NCBI GenBank assembly: GCA_011316305.1
Contig: SAUG01000024.1
Span: 186,001 to 250,000 of the forward strand
Direction of reading: 5' to 3'
DNA: 64,000 nt
Origin: Rusavskia elegans
Taxonomy: Eukaryota > Ascomycota > Lecanoromycetes > Teloschistales > Teloschistaceae
A model generated the notes under the pieces. That model saw only the letters and a program-made list of their open reading frames with translations. It was not told the origin of the DNA and ran no database searches. Shown in pieces: positions 56,036 through 64,000 of this stretch (the first letter of the stretch is position 1; each line of letters opens with the position of its first letter). The translations under genes and the position numbers were made by a program.

Positions 56036-58039
56036 ATAACGACGAAAACGACGGTAATAGTACTATTACTAGTACTAATACTAAAAATAATAATAATAAT
56101 AATAATAACGAATAGCCGTAGTATTTATTTTACAATTTTTTCTATCTTTTTAAAATATTAATAAAATTCTATTATATCTTTAAATAAATTTTCGACTATT
56201 ATATAGATTTTTAGCCGAGGAATATAATATATTTTCTATAACTTCGCGATAAAATTTTTAGTATTTAAAATATAGAGTTCTATAGCCGTCTAAAAATTAA
56301 TTTTATACTAAATATCTATATTACTATCTATAGTTATCCGACCTATTTAAAAAATATCGGTATATTTCTAGAATTCTTTATACTATCCGATAAAATCTTT
56401 AGAAATAATAGTTAAAGTTGTTAAATAGCTAGTAATATTATCAATATATATATTAAATTAGAATACTTTCTATTTAAAGATTAATCTAAAAATTAGTACT
56501 AAATACTAGAATATTTTTTTCTTTTATATAGATTATAAATAAAGTTTAATAATATAATAATATTTTAGTATTTAAAAATACTAATTCGGATATTTAATAT
56601 CTATAGATAATTTTCGTTTAATTAGATATATATTAAATACGGTCTATTATTAATAGCGGAATATTTATTTTAAAAATCTATATTTTTCTATTTTTTCTAA
56701 ATCTTTTTATTTTACTAATAAAAAATATAGATAAATCTAGATATATAATAGAAATTTTATATTAATCTAAATATTTTTTTAGATATTTTTTTCTAACTTC
56801 TATATATTTTAACTTTATTTAGAAATTTAATTATTAGAATTATAAAAACCTATTAAAATTTAAACTATATTAGTAATATTATTAAAATTTAATTAATTTC
56901 TTTTACTTTATATTTTTTTTAATAATAGTAGATTTCGGTTAATTCTAAAACTACTAGAAAGCTTCTATTTAGATAATTATAATTTCTAATATTTTTATAG
57001 TCAAGTATATTCGGCCGAAATAAAAATCTACTACGGCTATTAATACTTTTATAAAACTTTTTAGTAGAAAAAAACTCTTTAATATAAATATATAGCGGCG
57101 GCAGCTTTTTATTATTTATAACTATCTAGATAATAATAACGCCGGCTAGATTTTATAAAAATAGAACTAGATAAAATTATAGTATTGAAAAAAAGTAATT
57201 AAAAAATTCTAGATAAATTAGAATATTTATAGTAGTATTATATAAACTTTCTATCTTTATTAATTATTTTCCGTAAATATATTTTTATTAAAATTTATAT
57301 AATTTAATCTAGAACTACTTTTTTTTCTTTTTTTAAAATAATTTCTAAAGTAGTTAAATCTAAATCGATCGACCTAATTTTAATAAAATAGACTAGTTTA
57401 ATTATTTTCGATAATCTTTTATTATTTTAATATAGGCTAATATCCTATATATCCCGTCTAGAAAAATCCAGTATTAAAAAACTATTAAATAGTTTATAGA
57501 TATTATTAAATATATCTATTTTATAGATTTTAAAAGGAAATAAACTATAGATAACTTTTATAAATTTATAGTTTATAGAGATATCTAATATCTATTAGAA
57601 ATAATTATTTTTTAGTTTCGGTATTTAAAGTCTAAAAAGTATAATTTATTAAATAGCTATAAAAATATAGCTAACCTATTTAATAATACCGATTAAATGA
57701 AGGAAAATAGTAATTTTATTTACCTAAATTATATATTTAATAATTTTTACTATTTAGATTAATTTTCTGAATAAAATATAAAATATTACTATATAATAAA
57801 ATAGGATCTTATTACTATTAAAATAGATAAAAATATCTAATATATTATAATCTCCGGCAGATTTAATAAAATATTTAGTACGAAATATATAGATTATTTA
57901 AACTAATTAAAAAGAATGATTAAAAATAGATATAGAATTTTTTAATTATAGATACTATATAGCTAATCGATAATTAGCTATTATACTAATCTAAAAAAGG
58001 CGTAAAAATTAAATTAATTAATAAAAGACTCGTATTTAA

Positions 58040-58260
58040 AATAATAATAATAAAGATATAAAAGAAAGAAAAAGAAAGAAAGGCGGTAAAGATAATAATA
58101 AAAACGAAAAAGAAAATAAGAAAAAAAATAAAAATAAAAAAAAAGAAAATAAAGAAGAAAAAGATAAAAAAGAAGAAAATAAAAAAGAAAAAAATAAAAA
58201 AGAAAATAAAGAAAATAATAAAAAAAGAAATAAAGATTAAAATTAAAATAAAAAAAAAGA
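58040..58260 (+). repeat. Purine-rich low-complexity tract in copy 2 (counterpart 15,775-15,930)
   Basis: Runs of aaagaaaaaga and aaaataaaaa type on the plus strand, longer in copy 2 than in copy 1. Likely a Lys/Glu-rich segment of a relic protein. Length variation between copies suggests slippage. Confidence 0.55.
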
Positions 58261-59020
58261 TATAAAAAAAGAACCTATTTTTAATTTATAAAAAAATCGA
58301 GGATAACTTATTAATTAATTAAAATTTAACTTTTAAATACCTATATAGAATATAGAAAAGCTAACGTTTATTCTATTAATATTAGAATTAAAAAAAAAGA
58401 TAAAAATAATAAAGATATCTAATTTAACTAGAGAGAGTTTAGTATTTAATATAAAGCTACTAGAGTAAACGGTACTAGAATATTTAGTATTAGAATAAAA
58501 GGTATTTAAATACAGCGTATTAAAATAAATAGTAGTATTAATAAAGATATAAAAGATTAAAGATATAAAATAAAGATAGTAATATAGAATTCTATAAAGG
58601 TTTCCGGTAAATAAATAGATTAGTTATTTTATTTAACTAATATCTAGTAGTAGTTATATCTATTCGAAAATAGAAAAATAAAAAATAATAATAGTATATT
58701 CGAAACATAATATATAACTAGATTATTACTTTTTTTTAATAGTTTTTATATTATATTTTCGATATAATAATTAATATTTATTTTCGATACTATTAGCGTT
58801 ATAAATCTTCTAGTATATAAAACTTCTTTCCTTTTTTCTATTTTCTTTTTTTCTAATACTTTATTTTTATCTATTAAATTTCTACTCGCCGCTACTACCT
58901 CTATAATATATTAACCCCTCGGATAAAGTAAGATACCGTCCTAATAAAGACCCTAATAAGGAATATCTTGAGGATGTCTCACATATAAGAAACACTTTTA
59001 GACGAAGGGATTCATAGCAA

Positions 59021-59105
59021 TCCGTTGTGGTCTAGTGGTTAGGATGCTCGCCTCTCAGTTCGGACGAAAGCGCGAGCGGCCGGGGTTCGATTCCCCGCAA
59101 CGGAA
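59021..59105 (+). tRNA. tRNA-Glu (anticodon CTC) with a 13-nt intron
   Basis: Clean cloverleaf: acceptor TCCGTTG (59,021-59,027) pairs with CAACGGA (59,098-59,104), discriminator A at 59,105. Internal promoter A box TGGTCTAGTGG (59,028-59,038), B box GGTTCGATTCC (59,084-59,094). Anticodon stem CTCGC/GCGAG (59,047-59,051 with 59,072-59,076), anticodon CTC at 59,054-59,056. A 13-nt intron, 59,058-59,070, sits at the canonical position one base 3' of the anticodon. It decodes GAG. It stands exactly at the junction between RIP-degraded repeat copy 2 and the gene-rich segment; the repeat ends one to two bases upstream. tRNA genes can act as heterochromatin barriers in fungi; that role is only inferred here. 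Confidence 0.95.
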
Positions 59106-59109
59106 GACC

Positions 59110-59115
59110 TTTTTT
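59110..59115 (+). terminator. RNA polymerase III terminator of the tRNA
   Basis: A run of six T on the coding strand five bases after the tRNA discriminator, the usual Pol III stop signal. Confidence 0.85.
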
Positions 59116-59685
59116 GGCCTATCATGGACCTGTTTTGGCCATTTTCGAGGGGTGTTTAGGCTGGATACTTGTGCCGATCCCTGCTTTTGGGTTGTAAGAA
59201 CCGTTGAGGAGCCTTCTCTGGGAGATGGAGTTGATTTTGGAACGTCCTGCAATGTTCATATACAGTCAATCAGCAAGTTATATATGGATTTTGTTGCATT
59301 TTCGGTAAATTTGTGATTTCTTTCATCTATACATCCTCGCAGCTTAGATACGTATGTCACGACGCTGCAAGGAGCTCGGCGATAGAGGTTGTATTGCTAC
59401 AGCATCGGTGATAAGGTCTTGCGACTGATTTAGAGAAGAGATGAATGTGATTGACTGTAGTGTCTTATCTGTCCAGTACCTGCCCTGTCCATATTCGCCT
59501 CAGCACGGAACAATATGCTATAATAAATATACACGAAACAAAACGTCTACTAACACCTTACTCACACCTTCCCAGCATGGATTGGGGTATCAGAGCCTTT
59601 CAAGAAGACCGAATAATGAACACAAATTCGAAGATGTGAAAGTTCCCATCAGGATGGACGACGCAGGCCAAAATTTGAACAGCCA
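59116..59685. other. Intergenic region between tRNA and helicase gene
   Basis: Balanced composition, no RIP signature. Short frames here are not supported by codon pattern or similarity I can recognise. It should contain the 3' untranslated region of the minus-strand helicase gene. No repeat, RNA gene or promoter identified. Confidence 0.6.
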
Positions 59686-61921
59686 TCAGTGCGAGTCCAC
59701 AAACGCTCTACTGGCTGGCCGATTCCTGCCAAAACCGCCACTCCGCTCCGTTCGATCGTAGCGTCTGGCTGGGTCAGATCTTTCATAGGGAGTTCGATCA
59801 GACGATGGCCCACGTCCCCTAAAGGACCCTCCTCTGTCGCTGCCGTGGCTGAAGGAGTCCCCTCTAGCACCTCCACTCCTGAACGAGTCTTCTCGGTCTC
59901 CACGATCTCTGGAAAATCCCTGGAACGTGCCTCCACGCTCTCCACTGTGTCTAGAGAAACCTCCACCGCCTCCACGTCCTCGGAAGGAGCCTCCCGGGCC
60001 ACCACCATCTCTGGAAAAACCGCCGCGATCACCGTCAAAACTCGATCCTCTACCTTCATTTCTCGTCTCGACACCAGGGACACCTCTGAGCCCCAGCTTT
60101 CCAATCAGGCCAGGACCAATTGTTGGTGGACTTTCCATTCCCCAGCAATATTTTGCACGATTGTTCAAGCTTTGAATCATGTATCTCTTCGGTGCCCAAC
60201 GCATGATGCCTAAGCTGGCATAATAGCTGGCGGACTTTTGGTCGAGAGGTATCATTCGAGAGGCGTCGATCGTCTGGGTCAGCGTTTTCGCAACATCCTC
60301 TGGAAGCTGCGCATCTTGAGTCATGTCAACCGAAGCGGCCTCCAAGGATTTGTCCTCGGTAAGTGGTAGATTGTGCAGTCGATGGTGTCCTTCTCGAGCT
60401 TCAACATCCGTCAAGATCAACCAGCCTTCTCCTGTCTTGTCTCCGCGACCCGTCCGACCAAGCCGGTGAATATAAGTATCACGATCTTGAGGAACACCGA
60501 CTTGGATAATATGGCTGACATTGGGAAAATCCATGCCGCGCGCCGTCACATCCGTAGAAACCATGATTGCAGAGTCAGCCTGGCGGAATGTTTCAGCGGC
60601 AAAAGTTCGTTCACGCTGAGTAAGGCGAGCGTGTATGTGGATGATCCTAGCTGGATGTAGGGGATGCTTGTGGTAGATACTCTCGCCAGGATTCTTAAGG
60701 TTACGAAGGGTGCTGGCCACAAGATTAACATCCGCGGTTGCGTTAAGATAAACAATCGCCTTGAACGGCACTCCTCCCTTGCGAGCAATTTCCCTCTTGC
60801 AGAGTTCGACCAAAGCTGGAGCTTGGTTCTCGAGTCCTCGAATGACGGCGACCTTCTGAGGTACCCTTTCGTGGGTTTGCTGCTCTCCTTCTTGAACAGT
60901 GCGAAGGTAGTGGACATCTGGCTTGGCAGTCCTTCGGGCAATCTGAACAACTTCTCGAGGAACAGTGGCGGAGAAAAGGAGCGTTTGCCGGTCGACCTCC
61001 GTTCGGTCAGGGAGGAGCTTCTGTATCGCCTCTATTTCAGGCGCAAATCCTTGGTCCAGTAATCTGTCGGCCTCATCCAAAACGAAGGCGCTGAGATTAG
61101 GTGCGCGGACCTGACTGTAGGGATCGGAGAGTATGTCGTTGAGTCTGCCAGGGGTTCCAACGAGGATGTGACATCCCTGGTTCTTGATTGCCCTTAAACC
61201 TGCCGACTTCTGGGTTCCTCCGACAGCGGTCTGAACGACTACACCTGTGTTCCTCGTGAGCTTGCGTGCCTCGACTCCAATCTGCTCGGCGAGCTCTCGG
61301 GTCGGGGAGATGATAATGGCTCTGATGTCTTCGGGGGACGCTCTCTTCGGCCGATAGCCGCGCTGCTCGAGTTTAGGGTCGTAGTTGATGATGTTCTGCA
61401 AAACGGGTATGAGGAAGGCGAGCGTCTTTCCGGTTCCAGTACGAGCTTGTGCAAGACTGAGATCTCATAAGATTCAGATGCGATGGCCACAGCCAGCGAA
61501 CTTACACATCACCCCCTTTCAACGTTTCATTGATGGTCAAGCTCTGTACCTGGGTCATGGTCTCCAATTTCATGTCCTCAACCAGGGTCTTAACAACCGT
61601 CGAGCACACCATCCCACGCTCCTGTAACTCAATGAATCTTGTGACTGGTCCTCGTCGGATCGCCTCGCCGATCTGGGCGTCCGACGGTGGCCGCTGGGCG
61701 GTGACTTCATGGTCAATCTCATCTTCTACGATTGCTGCCTCGGCTGCTCGCTGTCGAGTGACATGAAAAGCGCTGAAGTTGTATGCCGAAAGGATCGGTA
61801 GGAGACGGGGGGGCTTCGAAGTGAGCGGCTGGGGGAGGATGAATCTAAGACATCTTGTATGGTAAGGCGAACGTGCTGATTTTACGATCGAGGCTGGACC
61901 TCTTCGTGCAGCGTTGAACAT
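59686..61921 (-). CDS. DEAD-box ATP-dependent RNA helicase, Mss116-like, probably mitochondrial (two exons)
   Basis: Two exons, complement(59,686-59,... 61,456; 61,506-61,921), 728 residues. A 49-nt intron (61,457-61,505) has GTAAGT donor and CTCAG acceptor; joining restores motif I. Domain order: basic, acid-poor N-terminus typical of a mitochondrial presequence (MFNAARRGPASIVKSARSPY), Q-motif-like region before ARTGTGKT (143-150), PTRELA (190-195), TPGRL (240-244), DEAD (266-269), SAT (301-303), TDVTARGMDFP (440-450) and HRLGRTGR (469-476), so both RecA-like domains are complete. The tail from about 600 is an RGG/FSRD-rich, flexible RNA-binding extension. The family unwinds RNA using ATP; Mss116-type members assist mitochondrial splicing and translation. 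Mitochondrial role is inferred from the N-terminus and domain layout; a nucleolar or cytosolic DEAD-box role is less likely. Start chosen as the ATG giving the presequence. Confidence 0.93.
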
Positions 61922-62388
61922 CAGCTGGCTTCTGAAAATGCAGCCTACGACTTGGGACGAATTGACAATGATGTGCTGGGAGTGATGGAGAGATACTCCG
62001 ACACCATGGAAAAGATCTCTTTCTGTCAGGGTCTCAGGAAAATTGTTACTCTAGCCGTTCTGGGACGAGGATCTAATGGAAGATCCTCCCGTCGGCACCG
62101 ATACAATTAAGAAGTTCAAGGGTACACGCCCAGCACATGGCTCGCTCGTGAGACATCATGGACAAATCAATACGATGTTGGTTTCGTGGAGCTCTAAATG
62201 AGGTTGTCAGGTTCCGATGATTCCACCTATAACAATGTACGGATACATGTAATTTGATCGCAATCGGTATCGTCCATGCCCCCTCGCAACGCCGCGCTGC
62301 CATGCATATATTGGCCCCAACGCCCACCTGCCAACGCCTTTGTACGTGTGGTTCACCTTCGTGGAAATTGATCCGTCCCGCCAACGCC
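61922..62388. other. Intergenic region upstream of helicase, downstream of membrane-protein gene
   Basis: Holds the helicase promoter/5' leader (read leftward) and the 3' end of the next gene. A 103-codon minus-strand frame at 62,073-62,384 has no recognisable features and is judged spurious. No clear core promoter element was identified. Confidence 0.6.
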
Positions 62389-63108
62389 TTATCGTCGACT
62401 GACTTTCCTCAGTGGCCGGTTCCCACCCCCGAATGCCTCGGGATCGACTGTCCTGTAGCCGCTGACCCGCCGACTCCCTGAACTCCTTCTGACGGGGCTA
62501 TGTTCTTCAATGACCTCGACGATATCGTCCTCCCTCTCGACCGGCGGAGGGGGCGGTCTGCTCCGCTCCTCCATGATCACCGTCTCCCTCCGTGTCTCCC
62601 GCCGTGGTGGGCTCCTGTGTCTTGATACCTCAATCACCTCACTTCTTGAACGGCTTCGGGAAGGGGCATGACGCGAGGGAGACCTACGCGAAGAGCGAGG
62701 GGAGCGAGACCGCCGCCGTACGACTGTTTCCTCTTCATAAGTGCTGACGGCCCGCGTCGCGTTGAAGTTGACGCATGTGTAGATAAGCCAGAGTATCAGG
62801 AGGAAGCCAGCCACGGAGCCGAGCACAATGCCCACCACGGTTCCCGCCGAGGGTCCTTTGTTGAGGCCTGCATAGGTCGCGGGGATGAGTCTGGGCGGCG
62901 CTTGCTGACGTCGTAGCAGGGAATGGAGAGGTCGGGTGATGGGTTGGGTTGTATAGCTCCTGACTTGGGCTTTAAGTTGTCGCACTGCATGTGAAAGGCT
63001 ACGGCGTGGACTGAGCGGTGAGGTCGAGGATAGGAAGGAGCGTGGGTCGAATGAATGAGATTGAGTGGTTTCCAGGAGTAGACGATGCAAAGGCGCCATT
63101 GCAGGCAA
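62389..63108 (-). CDS. Single-pass membrane protein with Ser/Arg-rich cytoplasmic tail (uncharacterised fungal protein)
   Basis: Uninterrupted 239-codon frame. Residues 1-85 are basic and Ser/Thr-rich without a classic signal peptide. A strongly hydrophobic segment at about 89-112 (GTVVGIVLGSVAGFLLILWL) is a transmembrane helix preceded by GLNKGPSAG. Next comes an RS-dipeptide-rich region (about 130-160), a polyproline stretch (PPPPP), an acidic patch EREDDIVEVIEE and a C-terminus VDPEAFGGGNRP. This layout recalls a widespread, uncharacterised ascomycete protein type; function unknown. The conserved-looking part begins near residue 64 (LLRRQQAPPRLIP), so the true start may be downstream of the first ATG, or a 5' exon may be missed. 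M4 is an alternative start. It lies head-to-tail with the helicase, about 470 bp apart. Confidence 0.75.
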   Translation of the reverse strand: MPAMAPLHRLLLETTQSHSFDPRSFLSSTSPLSPRRSLSHAVRQLKAQVRSYTTQPITRPLHSLLRRQQAPPRLIPATYAGLNKGPSAGTVVGIVLGSVAGFLLILWLIYTCVNFNATRAVSTYEEETVVRRRSRSPRSSRRSPSRHAPSRSRSRSEVIEVSRHRSPPRRETRRETVIMEERSRPPPPPVEREDDIVEVIEEHSPVRRSSGSRRVSGYRTVDPEAFGGGNRPLRKVSRR

Positions 63109-63800
63109 TGTGCCGCGATGACTTGTTGTTGTTCGAGTAGGCCAACAATTACGCTGTCAGCAGCGGTGGATGATCCAGACGGTCTCTGTGCACTCGACCG
63201 AGCCAGTCCAGCGGCAATACCAAAGTAATATTATTATTGGCGTCGATGGAGCGGATGAGGCAATTAAACGCAGGAAGAGAATGGCGAGAGAACGATGCGA
63301 CCGATCAAACGAGAGACATGAAGTGAAGGTAACTGTAGAGTAGATCGGATAGAAGTAGAGTCTGGGATCTGAAGGGTTTGGGCAGCAACATGCGGACAGG
63401 TAACAACCTGTTGTCGCTGCCGTTGCCTTTGGGTGGCTGGGTGCTCCGTGGTGGTTGGGAGATCCCGCGAGGAAAAAACACCCGCCCGCACACATGACGT
63501 ACCCAATACTGTACTCCGTACGGATGAATACGATACTGACGTCTACAACTTCTATTGTTAGAACTGGATGAAAGACGTGATACAGGGAATGAAAGTGGTT
63601 GCCCTCGATGATTGCGCCGGCAGCGTGAACTGGCATCCGAACCATGGCTTATTAAAACTTGCGAGAGTCGAGGGACTCGGCCAATACTAAGGTATGCATT
63701 ATATCAACAACGCAGCATAGTGCCAACGAGCTCACTTCTCGTCGTTATAGTTCCATCAATGCAAAGCCCGTGTCCCATTCTAACCGTCCATCATCCAGAC
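63109..63800. other. Intergenic region between membrane-protein gene and terminal gene
   Basis: Contains the promoter and leader of the membrane-protein gene and the 3' untranslated region of the gene entering from the right. Frames of 62-162 codons on either strand (for example 63,157-63,645 minus) overlap one another, lack domain or codon signals and are not called as genes. Nothing else recognised. Confidence 0.6.
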
Positions 63801-64000
63801 CTAGTTGCTCCCGTTGCCTCCGAAAAAGAATCCATCAAACAAATCCAGTTGTAACCCGTCCGACCAGTCATGCTCGATCCCGAACCCAAGGTTCGTTCCA
63901 AATTCCGTGTCATATGCCATTGGATCAATGTTTGCCAAGAGCAAATCTGACCCCGTATCCCCTAGATCGTCGTACGTTGAGTGAGATTCGTCGTCGAAGC
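63801..64000 (-). CDS. C-terminal end of a protein gene, possibly a fungal transcription factor (5' part outside window)
   Basis: Minus-strand frame of 65 codons from the window edge to TAG at 63,801-63,803. It has no ATG-initiated ORF long enough to be noticed automatically. The sequence is acidic and aromatic: TYDDLGDTGSDLLLANID, FGIEHDWSDGLQLDLFDGFF, FGGNGSN at the end. The closing pattern HDW-x-DG-x-x-x-DLFDGFFFGG resembles C-termini I associate with fungal Zn(II)2Cys6 regulators; the acidic/hydrophobic mixture would suit an activation domain. The DNA-binding domain, if any, is outside the window, so this is a resemblance from memory, not a domain call. That it is coding and in this frame is well supported by codon use and the conserved-looking terminus. 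Confidence 0.6.
   Translation of the reverse strand, partial: FDDESHSTYDDLGDTGSDLLLANIDPMAYDTEFGTNLGFGIEHDWSDGLQLDLFDGFFFGGNGSN

Larger units (their letters stand above)
45771..59019. repeat. RIP-degraded large repeat, copy 2, ending at a tRNA gene
   Basis: Second copy of the unit seen at 1-16,681, same orientation, starting about 45.77 kb downstream of it. It lacks copy 1's MITEs, fold-back elements and SINE but carries its own 160-bp MITE (48,154-48,313) and one fold-back element (about 53,936-54,556). RIP damage is dense except in short patches, for example around 49,910-50,040 and 50,900-51,090, and it fades after about 58,900. Similarity to copy 1 ends at 59,019, one to two bases before the tRNA-Glu gene. 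Copy 1 continues beyond this point in the same reading frame, so copy 2 appears truncated here rather than naturally terminated. Confidence 0.9.

Noticed and set aside
58700..59014. Minus-strand gene starting at ATG 59,014 just before the tRNA
   Set aside because: The frame is open only if several TAA/TAG are ignored even in the least mutated part. The plus frame has fewer stops there and reads more naturally, and copy 1 lacks the ATG.
1..59019. LTR retrotransposon interpretation of the two direct copies
   Set aside because: Direct copies over 13 kb are far too long for LTRs, and no primer-binding site, polypurine tract or RT motif could be read.
1..59019. Centromere
   Set aside because: AT-rich RIP-mutated tracts do form centromeres in some ascomycetes, but nothing in the sequence distinguishes that from ordinary RIP heterochromatin; CENP-A mapping would be needed.
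59035..59316. 93-codon plus-strand frame over the tRNA
   Set aside because: It begins inside the tRNA gene and runs into non-coding sequence; no protein features.
59441..59761. 106-codon plus-strand frame
   Set aside because: It overlaps the end of the helicase gene on the other strand and has no recognisable domain or codon bias.
59649..60213. Ser/Thr/Pro-rich antisense and alternate frames of 82-174 codons
   Set aside because: These are shadows of the RGG-rich C-terminal coding region of the helicase, produced by its biased composition.
63157..63645. 162-codon minus-strand frame
   Set aside because: Low-quality composition, overlapping frames of similar length on the same strand, and location in a promoter/3' UTR interval. 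A gene cannot be supported.
1..64000. CRISPR array or bacterial features
   Set aside because: The tandem repeats lack unique spacers of constant length, and the introns, the tRNA intron and RIP show a fungal nuclear genome.

Overview
The window looks like chromosomal DNA of a filamentous ascomycete (Pezizomycotina) with a two-compartment genome. Positions 1 to about 58,950 are extremely AT-rich, CpA and TpG are almost absent while CpG survives, and nearly every reading frame is cut by TAA/TAG. This is the signature of repeat-induced point mutation (RIP). From about 59,020 to 64,000 the composition is balanced, codons are normal and there are ordinary fungal genes: an intron-bearing tRNA, a spliced DEAD-box helicase, a membrane protein and the end of a probable transcription factor.

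The RIP compartment has three parts. Copy 1 (1-16,681) and copy 2 (45,771-59,019) are diverged direct copies of one sequence, more than 13 kb long, that runs off the left edge of the window. Between them is about 29 kb (16,682-45,770) with no second copy here but equally RIP-mutated. Comparing copies 1 and 2 gives 'empty sites' for each other's insertions. This exposes several non-autonomous mobile elements: a hAT-like MITE family with TIR TAGACTGGCC and 8-bp target duplications (a long form up to 465 bp and a 160-bp form), a roughly 630-bp fold-back family with ends TATCAGC...GCTGATA and 2-bp duplications, and a tRNA-derived SINE with a 15-bp duplication. Duplications whose two sides differ by C-to-T or G-to-A changes date an insertion before RIP. 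The SINE's duplicated target carries identical RIP mutations on both sides, so it arrived after RIP.

The RIP-mutated DNA still holds readable relics of protein genes on both strands: frames whose only stops are TAA/TAG, and stop-free stretches up to 110 codons. None could be assigned to a family. Together with the size and the direct repetition about 45.8 kb apart, they suggest a large multi-gene repeated unit (giant mobile element or RIP-inactivated segmental duplication) rather than a simple retrotransposon.

Copy 2 stops one or two bases before the 5' end of a tRNA-Glu(CTC) gene, in the middle of a relic frame that runs on in copy 1. RIP fades over the last roughly 100 bp, so the tRNA sits at the border of the AT-rich and gene-rich compartments. 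Beyond it, all three protein genes lie on the minus strand: a DEAD-box RNA helicase of probable mitochondrial location (Mss116-like), a single-pass membrane protein with a Ser/Arg-rich tail, and the C-terminus of a probable fungal transcription factor cut by the window edge.
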